A stretch of DNA of 64,000 bases from Alphaproteobacteria bacterium (GTDB lineage: Bacteria; Pseudomonadota; Alphaproteobacteria; GCA-2731375). The notes beneath the pieces were generated by a model, which did no database searches, was not told where the DNA came from, and was given only the letters and a program-made list of their open reading frames with translations. This document shows, in pieces, positions 1 to 8,176 of this stretch. The position numbers and the translations under genes are program-made. The DNA lies in the NCBI GenBank assembly GCA_021776235.1, contig JAJFGG010000014.1, forward strand, positions 1 to 64,000. Direction: 5' to 3'. Every line of letters begins with the position of its first letter. Positions within the stretch are counted from its first letter, which is position 1.

Positions 1-432
1 GGCACCTGCCTGCTGATCGACGCCTGGACCTGGCTTCAGCATGACGGTGCGCCGCTGTTTGATCGTTTCGATAGTGAAGTCGAAATAGGCCGGCCCGATG
101 GCAAATTGCTGGCGTTGGAGCGCGCCGCAATTGGTCGCCAAGATCTAAGGCGCCTGCAGACGGCTTTTGCCTCGCCAATTCAGGGCTTCGTCAATGGATT
201 GCTATTGTGCCCAGAAACCGACGCTTCGCTGACCGCTCTTCTGGGCCAACAGCTTGACGAAATCGAGAATTGTTGGGTTGGCGTCTCGACGCTACCGGGC
301 GAGGCCGGCCTTGCCGTGCGGGCGGCCTGCGGCACGGCCGGCGCACTGGCGCCCGTGTCCGAGACAATATGGCAAGTCTTCCGCCGGTGGCGCCTCGGCT
401 GTGAACCGGCGCCGCGACGGCGGGGCTTGTAA
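1..432 (+). CDS. ureD: Probable urease accessory protein UreD, C-terminal part (partial)
   Basis: The reading frame is open from the first base and ends at TAA 430-432, giving 143 residues of a gene that begins outside the window. UreD (UreH) is a chaperone that helps UreF and UreG load nickel into the urease apoenzyme. The visible part fits the family's C-terminal half: a segment reading LIDAW..DGAPLFDRF, then the late pattern LPGEAGLAVRAACG followed by IWQVFRRWRLG and a terminal PAPRRR, which resembles UreD's 'iW..lR..llg....PR' ending. No other urease genes are in view; they would have to lie upstream. The gene is convergent with cca, with 35 bases between them. The call rests on motif resemblance by eye only. 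Confidence 0.58.
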   Translation, partial: GTCLLIDAWTWLQHDGAPLFDRFDSEVEIGRPDGKLLALERAAIGRQDLRRLQTAFASPIQGFVNGLLLCPETDASLTALLGQQLDEIENCWVGVSTLPGEAGLAVRAACGTAGALAPVSETIWQVFRRWRLGCEPAPRRRGL

Positions 433-467
433 AAGTGTCCGGGAATTCGGCGGGCCGCGCGCAGCCT

Positions 468-1649
468 TTATTCGGAGTGACCCGGCGCAAGACGTTCGGC
501 AAGTTCCGCCAGCAACTGCTCGCGTCCGGCGGCGAAATCATTGGCCCGCCAGGCAGCCTCCAGCGCCCGCAGCGCCTTGCCCACCCCCGGTCCGGGGCGC
601 ATGCCCGCGGCGACGGCATCGCGGCCCGATAGGGGGAAGGGCGGCGGCATGGCGTCCTGGATGCGGGGCAGCAGCTCCACGGCCCCTTGTTGCCGGGCCA
701 GATCGTCAATCCGTTCAAGACCATGGTCATAAAGCAACTGCCGCAGCTCGGCGCGCGTTATGGCGCCGGTCAGTTGCAGCGGTGGCGCCATCAGGAAGCT
801 CAAGCGTTGCCGTTGCCGGGCGGATAGGCGAAGGCGCTGAGCGATGGCCTGGGCCGCCTCATCGCCGCCGGTGGCAATCAACGAAAGGCGGCGCAGGGGG
901 TCGCCGTCGGATTTGGCCAGGTCAGCGATGTGAAAGCCGGCCGGTAGAACTTGTTGCAGCACGCCCGTCTGGGCCATCAGCTCCAGGCTGGGCGACGGGT
1001 CGGGAGCGGCCAACAGCTTGAAGATTTCATCGCGCAACCGTTCGCCGCTGAGGCTGTCAATGCCCGGCGCGGCGGCGGCGCAGGCGGCCAGGGCTTCGGC
1101 ATCCGGCGTGCCCTTGCCAAACAGCGCGAGGAAGCGGAAGAAACGCAGGATGCGCAGTTTGTCCTCGGCGATCCGTTGTGCGGCGTCGCCGACAAATCGC
1201 ACCCGCCCGGCCGCCAGATCGGCCCGGCCGCCGACCGGATCATAGAGCTGGCCATCGCCATCGGCATAAATGGCATTGATGGTGAAATCGCGGCGCGCCG
1301 CATCCAGGCGCCAATCGTCGGTGAAGGCAACCTTGGCGTGGCGGCCGAAATTTTCCACGTCCACGCGCAGGGCCGTGACTTCGAAATGCTGGCCCTCGGC
1401 AAGAGCGGTGATGGTGCCGTGTTTCAGGCCTGTGGGGATCACCTTGATGCCGCTGCCTTCAAGCAGGCGCACGTTGTCATTGGGCAATTGATCGATGGCA
1501 ATGTCCAGATCGCTGCTATTGCGGCCCAATAGACCGTCGCGCACACAGCCGCCGACAAAACGCGGCGTCGCCCCTCCCGATCCCAGGGCCGCCAACACCG
1601 CGCGGCTGGCCGCCGCCGTCAACCAGGTTTGCTGAGATAGGGGCTGCAT
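468..1649 (-). CDS. cca: CCA tRNA nucleotidyltransferase / poly(A) polymerase family
   Basis: This 393-residue class II nucleotidyltransferase adds or repairs the 3' CCA of tRNAs in the cytoplasm. The N-terminal head carries the family signature GGCVRDGLLG at about residues 33-42, then DLDIAID near 48-54, which holds the catalytic aspartates. Next come the RRDFTINAIYAD segment (RNA and nucleotide binding) and a DKLRILRFFRFLA motif at about 160-175. The length is normal for the short alphaproteobacterial form. It is the last gene of an apparent Nudix, DUF6111, cca unit: the DUF6111 stop lies 23 bases upstream of this ATG. This gene order is common in alphaproteobacteria, which supports the call. 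Confidence 0.93.
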   Translation of the reverse strand: MQPLSQQTWLTAAASRAVLAALGSGGATPRFVGGCVRDGLLGRNSSDLDIAIDQLPNDNVRLLEGSGIKVIPTGLKHGTITALAEGQHFEVTALRVDVENFGRHAKVAFTDDWRLDAARRDFTINAIYADGDGQLYDPVGGRADLAAGRVRFVGDAAQRIAEDKLRILRFFRFLALFGKGTPDAEALAACAAAAPGIDSLSGERLRDEIFKLLAAPDPSPSLELMAQTGVLQQVLPAGFHIADLAKSDGDPLRRLSLIATGGDEAAQAIAQRLRLSARQRQRLSFLMAPPLQLTGAITRAELRQLLYDHGLERIDDLARQQGAVELLPRIQDAMPPPFPLSGRDAVAAGMRPGPGVGKALRALEAAWRANDFAAGREQLLAELAERLAPGHSE

Positions 1650-1672
1650 ATGGTCAGATTATTCCAGTGGCG

Positions 1673-1942
1673 CTAGTTTTTCTTGAACTGACCAGGCACC
1701 ATTTCGCCGTCTTGCATATGCGGGGCCACATATTCGCCACCAGCCGGACCGCCCGTAAAGGCCCAGACTGCGATCAGCGAAGCCACCATTAACGCCAAAC
1801 CGCTGGCGAACAGCCAATACCAGGGCGCTTCATCGAAGGCCTGGCCTTTTTCCCGGGCCCGCCGGGTCGCGAACAGGTACAGACCATAGGCGATGAACGG
1901 CAGCAAAAAGGGAACAAGGTGAAAAAGCAATTTGCGGACCAT
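1673..1942 (-). CDS. DUF6111 family small membrane protein
   Basis: An 89-residue protein with two predicted membrane segments, at about residues 5-25 (LLFHLVPFLLPFIAYGLYLF) and 42-65 (WYWLFASGLALMVASLIAV), separated by a basic and acidic loop. The C-terminus is short, polar and likely extracytoplasmic. It matches what I know of DUF6111, an alphaproteobacterial family of unknown function that is usually found between a Nudix hydrolase and cca, as it is here. The ATG is 8 bases after the Nudix stop and the stop is 23 bases before cca, so all three are probably co-transcribed. The function is unknown. Confidence 0.8.
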   Translation of the reverse strand: MVRKLLFHLVPFLLPFIAYGLYLFATRRAREKGQAFDEAPWYWLFASGLALMVASLIAVWAFTGGPAGGEYVAPHMQDGEMVPGQFKKN

Positions 1943-1950
1943 GGTGAATG

Positions 1951-2577
1951 CTACAGCAAATCATGCACGCGGCGGTACAGATTCATCAACATGCCCGCCG
2001 TGGCGCCCCAAATGTAAAATTCGCCGTAAGGCATGGCATAATATTGCCGTTTGCGGCCGTTATAGTCCCGGCTGTGGCGCTGATGATTGTTCGGGTCGAA
2101 CAAAAACTCCAGGGGGACCTCGAACACGTCGGCCACTTCGAAGTCGTCCACATTCAAATCGAAGCCCAGGCGCACGAAACCAACCACCGGGGTTACATGA
2201 AAACCCGTTCCGGTTTCGTAATCATCAAGATAACCGGCCACTTCCACATAGTTACGGTCCAGGCCGATCTCTTCCTCGGTCTCGCGCAGGGCGGTATCGA
2301 CGACATCCAGGTCAGCTTCCTCCACCCGGCCGCCGGGAAAGCTGACCTGGCCGGCATGATGGTGCAGATGGTCTGTGCGTTTGGTCAACAGCACGGTCAG
2401 GCCGGTGTTATGTTCGATCAAGGGCACCAGCACCGCGGCCGGTTTCAGGCGTTCTTCAGCATCCACCCATTCCTTCATGAACGGGTTGAGATCATGGTCT
2501 CCCGTACCGGGACGCAGATCGTCATAGGCACGGGAGTCGGCCATGGGGCGTAGTTTGGAAACAATACGGTCTCGCAA
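1951..2577 (-). CDS. CoA pyrophosphatase (Nudix hydrolase)
   Basis: A 208-residue Nudix enzyme that probably cleaves CoA or related dinucleotides into adenosine 3',5'-bisphosphate and 4'-phosphopantetheine. The Nudix box reads GGRVEEADLD..DTALRETEEEIGL at about residues 98-122 and keeps the metal-binding REtEEEiG core. It is preceded by LLTKRTDHLHHHAGQVSFP, which is the CoA-specific UPF0035 extension. The longest frame begins with TTG at 2577, and AGGAG sits six bases upstream of that codon, so TTG is a credible start. An ATG 11 codons later (2544) is the alternative. It heads the unit that continues into DUF6111 and cca. Confidence 0.9.
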   Translation of the reverse strand: MRDRIVSKLRPMADSRAYDDLRPGTGDHDLNPFMKEWVDAEERLKPAAVLVPLIEHNTGLTVLLTKRTDHLHHHAGQVSFPGGRVEEADLDVVDTALRETEEEIGLDRNYVEVAGYLDDYETGTGFHVTPVVGFVRLGFDLNVDDFEVADVFEVPLEFLFDPNNHQRHSRDYNGRKRQYYAMPYGEFYIWGATAGMLMNLYRRVHDLL

Positions 2578-2638
2578 CTGCGGCTCCTATCTGGTGTCGC
2601 GGAAACTCAATACTACGTATTTCCGAGCCAAAACGCTA

Positions 2639-2663
2639 GAGCATGTTCTCTTAAAACATGCTC
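2639..2663. repeat. Short TAGAGCA-type palindrome
   Basis: A perfect 9-base inverted repeat, GAGCATGTT (2639-2647) and AACATGCTC (2655-2663), with a 7-base spacer, preceded by TA. It lies in the 166-base gap between the Nudix gene (5' side) and the DUF1285 gene (3' side). Both of those genes are on the minus strand, so it could form an RNA hairpin between transcription units. The same TAGAGCA start appears at 10309, 11517, 44046 and 50028, which marks a dispersed family. Confidence 0.6.
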
Positions 2664-2743
2664 GAACTCTCAAGAAAAGAGTAATTGAACCAATCACTTG
2701 GGTCGCGACCGCGACTCCAATTAATTGAAAATTGCGCTAAGTT

Positions 2744-3325
2744 TCATACCAGTGATCCAGGCGAACCAATGGGGAAAAAGACGCCGGCGCTCCAAATACC
2801 AAACTGGCTCTTGCCACCGCGTTCTTCCTCGACCGCCAATTCCACCAGATCGTAGAAAATGGCACGACTGATCAGCGCCTCCAGGCGGGCGCGCACATGC
2901 ACATACGGGGACGGTTCCTCGGTGACCGGGTCGATCTCGATCCGAATGGGATGCTCCGGACCGGCCATGACCTGGTCATCCACGTTGGTGCGAAAGGTTA
3001 GAACCTGCGCCCGCCCCTGGCCATGTACCTCCATGGCCACCGCCTGAAAGGGCGCGTCATCAACGGTGATGCCAAACTTCTCCACCGGCGTTACCAGATA
3101 ATACTTTCCGTCCGGATCATGCCGCAGGATCGAAGCAAACAGTTGCACCATTTTCTGGCGCTTGATCGACGATCCCAGATAGAACCACGTGCCATCGCGG
3201 GCAATGCGCATATCCATGTCGCCGGAAAAATCAGGCTGCCACGTCTCCACCGGCGGTATTCTGCCTTTCGGCAGTCGGGCCGCGATCGCCGCAATCTCCT
3301 GTGCATCAAGCATTTGTCGTCTCAC
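2744..3325 (-). CDS. DUF1285 domain-containing protein
   Basis: A 193-residue soluble protein of the DUF1285 family, common in proteobacteria and of unknown biochemical role. The family pattern is visible from residue 20 on: PPVETWQPDFSGDMDMRI, then DGTWFYLGSSIKRQKMVQLF, RHDPDGKYYLVTPVEK and DDAPFQAV. The frame can start at GTG 3325 or at ATG 3313; neither has a strong ribosome-binding site. It is divergent from the MoxR gene, with 114 bases between them. Alphaproteobacterial genomes often place DUF1285 next to MoxR/DUF58 operons and cca, as here. There is no membrane segment or signal peptide. Confidence 0.85.
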   Translation of the reverse strand: MRRQMLDAQEIAAIAARLPKGRIPPVETWQPDFSGDMDMRIARDGTWFYLGSSIKRQKMVQLFASILRHDPDGKYYLVTPVEKFGITVDDAPFQAVAMEVHGQGRAQVLTFRTNVDDQVMAGPEHPIRIEIDPVTEEPSPYVHVRARLEALISRAIFYDLVELAVEEERGGKSQFGIWSAGVFFPIGSPGSLV

Positions 3326-3439
3326 ATTGGAACTGGTCCGGGTATGAACTAAATTCTCCCCGTTCGAACGCGCTCTGGTCCTCTGCTCGCGTAATCGTTA
3401 CCCTGTCAGCGGGATCAAATCAGGGGACTTATCAATATA

Positions 3440-4447
3440 GTGGACAACATGACATCCGTCAGCGAAACAGACAAACAATTGATCGCCGAGATTGAGGTCG
3501 CCGTCGAACGTATTGCCAAGGTACGGCAAATGATCGGGCGGGTTATCTTTGGTCAGGAATCGGTCATAGACGAAACCCTGGTCACCCTGCTGGCCGGCGG
3601 CCACGCCTTGTTGATTGGCGTACCCGGCCTGGCCAAGACCCGTCTGGTGGAAACTCTGGGCACGGTTTTGGGGCTGGCCGACAAACGCGTGCAGTTCACG
3701 CCGGATTTAATGCCCGCCGATATCCTCGGCTCCGAGGTGCTGGAGGAGGCGGAGAGCGGCCGGCGTTCATTCCGCTTTATCCCCGGACCGGTGTTTTGCC
3801 AGTTGCTGATGGCGGACGAGGTCAACCGGGCCAGCCCGCGCACCCAATCCGCCTTGTTACAGGCGATGCAGGAAAAATCGGTGACCATTGCCGGGCAGCA
3901 TCACCCTCTGCCACGGCCATTTCACGTGCTGGCGACCCAGAATCCCTTGGAACAGGAGGGCACCTATCCGTTGCCCGAGGCCCAGCTGGATCGATTCCTG
4001 TTGCAGATCGACGTGGATTATCCCGACCGCGAGGCGGAACAGCGCATGCTGATCGCCACCACTGGCGTCTCCGAAGCATCTGTCGAGGCCGTCATGGATG
4101 GCGAAGTATTGTTGGCCACCCAGCAGCTGATCCGCCATATCCCTGTCGGTGAAAGTGTGGTCGAGGCGATTTTGACCCTGGTGCGCAACGGCCGGCCCGA
4201 AGACAGCCCCCTGCCGGGTATCCGTGAACAGGTCGCCTGGGGCCCCGGCCCCCGAGCCAGCCAGGCTTTGATGCTGGCGGCCAAGGCACGGGCTCTATTG
4301 GATGGACGGCTGGCGCCTTCGATCGACGATGTTCTGGCCCTGGCCCGCCCCGTCCTGCGCCACCGCATGGCCCTGACGTTTGCCGCGCGGGCCGATGGCA
4401 TCACTCTGGCCGGTGTCATAGACCGCCTGTCCGAACCCCTGGCCTGA
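3440..4447 (+). CDS. MoxR family AAA+ ATPase
   Basis: A 335-residue AAA+ ATPase of the MoxR class, chaperone-like ATPases that act with von Willebrand A or DUF58 partners in cell-envelope stress and complex maturation. The Walker A motif is the variant GVPGLAKT (about residues 60-67). Walker B is LLMADEVNRA, followed by sensor 1 in VLATQNP and an arginine-containing stretch LPEAQLDRFL. The C-terminal lid holds the typical GPRASQALMLAAKA segment. The GTG at 3440 gives the longest frame, with AGGGGA upstream; an in-frame ATG follows at 3449. It is the first gene of a four-gene operon, and the DUF58 ATG comes six bases after its stop. Confidence 0.92.
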   Translation: MDNMTSVSETDKQLIAEIEVAVERIAKVRQMIGRVIFGQESVIDETLVTLLAGGHALLIGVPGLAKTRLVETLGTVLGLADKRVQFTPDLMPADILGSEVLEEAESGRRSFRFIPGPVFCQLLMADEVNRASPRTQSALLQAMQEKSVTIAGQHHPLPRPFHVLATQNPLEQEGTYPLPEAQLDRFLLQIDVDYPDREAEQRMLIATTGVSEASVEAVMDGEVLLATQQLIRHIPVGESVVEAILTLVRNGRPEDSPLPGIREQVAWGPGPRASQALMLAAKARALLDGRLAPSIDDVLALARPVLRHRMALTFAARADGITLAGVIDRLSEPLA

Positions 4448-4453
4448 CGCCGG

Positions 4454-5380
4454 ATGGCTGCGCCCGCGCTACACAAAGCCGGTCATGCCGCAGAGCAATT
4501 GGCCGCCACATTGCCGCCGCTGCTGGTGGCCGCCGAACGGGTCGCCTCCACGGTGGTTCAGGGTGTGCACGGCCGCCGCCGGGTCGGCAGCGGCGAGACG
4601 TTCTGGCAATACCGCCGCTATCAGGGAGGCGACAGCGCCGCGTCAATCGACTGGCGCCAATCCGCCAAAAGCCAAAAAATATTCGTTCGGGAGAATGAAT
4701 GGGAAGCCGCGCAAAGCGTTTGGTTGTGGCGCGACGGCTCGGCTTCCATGGATTATAGATCCGCCGCGGCGCAAGAAGAGAAACAGGATCGGGCCGATCT
4801 GTTATTGCTGGCCCTGACTTCCCTGCTGTTGCGCGGGGGTGAGCATGTCGGTCTTTACGGCCGGGACAAAAACGCAACGGGCGGCCGCGCCACCCTGACC
4901 CGGCTGGGGGCGCAGTTGCTGAACGCGCGAGACGGACGGACGGCACAAACCAGCCAGACCGGTTTACCCGAACCGGGCCGGTTGCCGCGCTTTGCCCAAT
5001 TGGTGCTGTTCGGTGATTTCCTGGCGCCCCTGGACCAGATTGAAGTCATGGTCCGGCGTTTCGCGGATCAGGGCGCCCGCGGCCATCTATTGCAAATCCT
5101 GGACCCTGCGGAAGAAGATCTGCCGTTTCAAGGCCGCACCGAATTCGAGGGGCCGGAAGGTGAAGGCAAGGTCCTGATCGGCCGGGTCGAAGGTCTGCGC
5201 GACGATTATCTGCGCCGGATGGCGGCCCGGCGCCTTGGCCTCGCAGACATTTGCCGCCGGGTTGGCTGGGGCTTTGCCCAGCACCGCACGGACCGCCCAC
5301 CGCAAACCGCCCTACTGGCCCTGTACAACGCCCTGGGCAGTAACCTGGGCAATAACCTGGACGGCGGGGCGGGACTCTAA
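4454..5380 (+). CDS. DUF58 domain-containing protein
   Basis: A 308-residue protein of the DUF58 family, the usual partner of MoxR ATPases. The diagnostic segment GRRRVGSGETFWQYRRYQGGDSAASIDWRQSAKS occurs at about residues 41-74 and is followed by the VWA-like strand pattern SVWLWRDGSASMDY, whose DGSAS resembles a degenerate MIDAS. There is no obvious membrane segment, so it is likely cytoplasmic or peripheral. It is translationally close to both neighbours, six bases after moxR and three bases before the next ATG. It probably acts with the MoxR ATPase and the two large membrane proteins encoded downstream; the substrate of such systems is not known. Confidence 0.9.
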   Translation: MAAPALHKAGHAAEQLAATLPPLLVAAERVASTVVQGVHGRRRVGSGETFWQYRRYQGGDSAASIDWRQSAKSQKIFVRENEWEAAQSVWLWRDGSASMDYRSAAAQEEKQDRADLLLLALTSLLLRGGEHVGLYGRDKNATGGRATLTRLGAQLLNARDGRTAQTSQTGLPEPGRLPRFAQLVLFGDFLAPLDQIEVMVRRFADQGARGHLLQILDPAEEDLPFQGRTEFEGPEGEGKVLIGRVEGLRDDYLRRMAARRLGLADICRRVGWGFAQHRTDRPPQTALLALYNALGSNLGNNLDGGAGL

Positions 5381-5383
5381 GCC

Positions 5384-8170
5384 ATGCTGCCGCTGGGACC
5401 CATTGCCCTGACTGCACCCTGGATGTTGCTGGGCCTGGCGGCGCTGCCGTTGATATGGTGGCTGCTGCGGATCACGCCGCCGACGCCCCGGCGGGTGCGC
5501 TTTCCCCCTGTGCGCATTTTGCTGGGCTTGCAGGGCGAGGAAGAAACCCCGGCGGCGACGCCGCTGTGGCTGGCGCTGTTGCGTCTGTTGCTGGGCGCAC
5601 TGGCGGTGCTGGCCCTGGCGCATCCCGTGTTGCATCCGGCAACCGATCTGTCGGATGGCGGCCCGGTGATGCTGGTAATCGACGACGGTTGGGCGGCGGC
5701 GCCCAATTGGTCCCTGCGGCAGCAAACCGCCCTGACCCTGGTGGAGCGGGCCAAACGGCGGCAGCGCCCGGTGCTGGTGTTGACCACGGCCCCGCCCGCA
5801 GCCGGCGGTCCAATCCAGTCCAGTGGCCTGTTACAAGCGGCGGAGGCGGAGCCGATCATACGCGCCTTGCAGCCCAAGCCCTGGTCCACCGACCGGGCCG
5901 CCGCCGCCGCAGTGGCGCGGGAGCTGCGCTTTGAAATACAGCCGACCGTCCATTGGCTGAGCGATGGCGTCGACAGCCCCGAACGCGGAGAACTGGACAC
6001 GGCCCTGGCGGCCCTCGGTCCACTGCAGCTGATGCAACAGCCCGTCGGGCAGCGGGCCATGGCCCTATTGCCGCCCGAATTGACACGCCAGGGTCTTGCC
6101 GCCACCGTCCTTCGCCCCGGCGGCGCCGAACCAGAGGCATTGGGCCCGGGCGGTATAGCGGTACGGGCCATCGGCGAACGAGGCCGGGTCCTGGGCCAGG
6201 CGAAGGCGCAGTTCGCAGGCGATGAGGATCGCGCGGTAGCGGAAATTTCGTTGCCCGGTGACCTGCGCAACCGCACCCTGCGGCTGGAGCTGGCGGGCGC
6301 CGGCTCGGCCGCGGCGAGCATACTGGTGGACGAACGTTGGCGGCGAAGACCAGTGGGCCTGGTGTCGGGCGGCGGCGTGGAAGAACGCTCCCAACCTTTG
6401 TTGTCCAACCTGTACTATCTGGAACGGGCCTTGCGGCCCTATGCGGAACTTCGGCGGGGCGAAATCGCAACCCTGTTGCAACGGCCTTTGGCGGTCCTGA
6501 TTCTGGCCGACATCGGCCGCCTGTCCGGGGCCGAGCAGCAACAACTGACGCAATGGCTAAAGGACGGCGGCATGCTGATCCGCTTTGCCGGACCGCATTT
6601 GGCGCAAGGAGCCGACAAACTGATCCCAACCCGCCTACGCCAGGGCGGCCGGGCCTTGGGCGGCTCCTTGTCCTGGTCGAAGCCGGCGGGTCTGGCCACC
6701 TTTCCCGCGCACAGCCCATTCCAGGGTTTGGCGGTACCCGGCGATGTTCTGGTGCAACGTCAGGTCCTGGCGGAGCCATCGCAGGATCTGGCCCAGCACA
6801 CCTGGGCCAGCCTGGCCGACGGCACGCCACTGGTAACGGCGGCGCCACGGGGCCAGGGCTGGCTGGTACTGTTTCACATCACTGCCAACGCGGCCTGGTC
6901 CAACCTGCCCCTGTCGGGCCTGTTCGTAAATATGATGCGCCGCCTGACGGCCATGTCCCGTGGCGTAACGGCGGAAGCGGAAACCGCGGCCCGGCGCGAA
7001 CTGCCGCCCGTGGCCAGTCTGGACGGTTTTGGCCACCTGGGGCCCCCTGCCCCGGGCGCCGAGCCGGTCGCCGCCGACGCCATCGATCAGACCCCGGCCG
7101 GGCCGAAGAATCCGCCCGGCTACTACGGCCGCGAGGACGACCGCCGGGCCCTGAATTTGAGCCAGAACTGGCAGCGCCTGCGGGCCATTACGGACCTGTC
7201 GGTGCCCGCGCACAGAACCGGTTACCAGCAGACCAAAGAAGTCGACCTGAAACCATGGCTGCTGTTGGCGGCGGTGCTGCTGGCCCTGGTGGATCTGCTG
7301 GCGGTATTGGCCTTGCGCGGATTTTTCCGGCTGGGAAGACGGCGGGGGATCCGGCTGACGGCGCTGTTGTTAGGGAGCCTTTTGCTGTTGCCGAACCTAT
7401 CACCCCGGGCGCAACAGCCCAGTGCTGCCGACCGCTTTGCCATGGCGGCGTCACTGGATACCCGCCTGGCTTATGTGCTCACCGGTGACAGCCGGATTGA
7501 CGAAATGAGCCGGGCCGGCCTGACGGGTTTGAGCCAAATGCTGCGCCTGCGAACCTCGATCGAGCCGGAAGCGCCCATGGCGGTGAATGTAGAGCGCGAC
7601 CCCCTGGTGTTATTCCCGATTCTGTACTGGCCGGTGATCGCCTCGCAACGGGGCCTGAGCGATCAGGCCATTGCCCGAATATCGCAATTCATGCGCACTG
7701 GCGGCACCATCCTTTTTGATACCCGTGACGGCGGCAACAACATGCCGGCACTACGCCGGCGTCTGGGGCTGGCCGATAGTGCTTCCAGCAGCGGGCGTCT
7801 GCGACGCCTGTTGGCGCGATTGGATATTCCACCACTGGCGCCGGTGCCCCAGGGCCATGTACTGACGAAATCGTTTTACCTGTTGCAGGGCTTTCCCGGC
7901 CGCTATGTGGGTAGCTCGGTCTGGGTCGAGGGACGGTCCGGCAGCGTGAATGACGGCGTGTCCTCGCTGATCATCGGCGGCAACGACTGGGCCGCCGCCT
8001 GGGCCACGGACGAACGCCACAAGCCACTGGTCCTGCCCACACCCGGCGGCTCCCGGCAGCGGGAGATGGCCTATCGTTTCGGCATCAATTTGGTGATGTA
8101 TTCCCTGACCGGCAATTACAAGTCCGATCAGGTGCACATCCCCGCCATCCTGGAACGGTTGGGGCAGTAG
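5384..8170 (+). CDS. DUF4159 protein with BatA-type N-terminus
   Basis: A 928-residue membrane protein. The N-terminus matches the aerotolerance regulator BatA N-terminal domain, with a membrane segment and the pattern LLGLAALPLIWWLLRITPPTPRR at about residues 10-35, and a second helix near 65-85. The middle is a large extracytoplasmic-like region with a Rossmann or glutamine-amidotransferase flavour (PVGLVSGGG, then RPLAVLILADIG). Two more helices occur near 625-650 and 655-675. The last 250 residues fit DUF4159, including RFAMAASLDTRLAYVLTGDSRIDEMSRAGL and TGGTILFDTRDGG. It sits in the MoxR operon, three bases after DUF58 and six before the next gene. The function is inferred only from the operon: a probable envelope-stress or assembly complex. 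Confidence 0.88.
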   Translation: MLPLGPIALTAPWMLLGLAALPLIWWLLRITPPTPRRVRFPPVRILLGLQGEEETPAATPLWLALLRLLLGALAVLALAHPVLHPATDLSDGGPVMLVIDDGWAAAPNWSLRQQTALTLVERAKRRQRPVLVLTTAPPAAGGPIQSSGLLQAAEAEPIIRALQPKPWSTDRAAAAAVARELRFEIQPTVHWLSDGVDSPERGELDTALAALGPLQLMQQPVGQRAMALLPPELTRQGLAATVLRPGGAEPEALGPGGIAVRAIGERGRVLGQAKAQFAGDEDRAVAEISLPGDLRNRTLRLELAGAGSAAASILVDERWRRRPVGLVSGGGVEERSQPLLSNLYYLERALRPYAELRRGEIATLLQRPLAVLILADIGRLSGAEQQQLTQWLKDGGMLIRFAGPHLAQGADKLIPTRLRQGGRALGGSLSWSKPAGLATFPAHSPFQGLAVPGDVLVQRQVLAEPSQDLAQHTWASLADGTPLVTAAPRGQGWLVLFHITANAAWSNLPLSGLFVNMMRRLTAMSRGVTAEAETAARRELPPVASLDGFGHLGPPAPGAEPVAADAIDQTPAGPKNPPGYYGREDDRRALNLSQNWQRLRAITDLSVPAHRTGYQQTKEVDLKPWLLLAAVLLALVDLLAVLALRGFFRLGRRRGIRLTALLLGSLLLLPNLSPRAQQPSAADRFAMAASLDTRLAYVLTGDSRIDEMSRAGLTGLSQMLRLRTSIEPEAPMAVNVERDPLVLFPILYWPVIASQRGLSDQAIARISQFMRTGGTILFDTRDGGNNMPALRRRLGLADSASSSGRLRRLLARLDIPPLAPVPQGHVLTKSFYLLQGFPGRYVGSSVWVEGRSGSVNDGVSSLIIGGNDWAAAWATDERHKPLVLPTPGGSRQREMAYRFGINLVMYSLTGNYKSDQVHIPAILERLGQ

Positions 8171-8176
8171 CTCAAG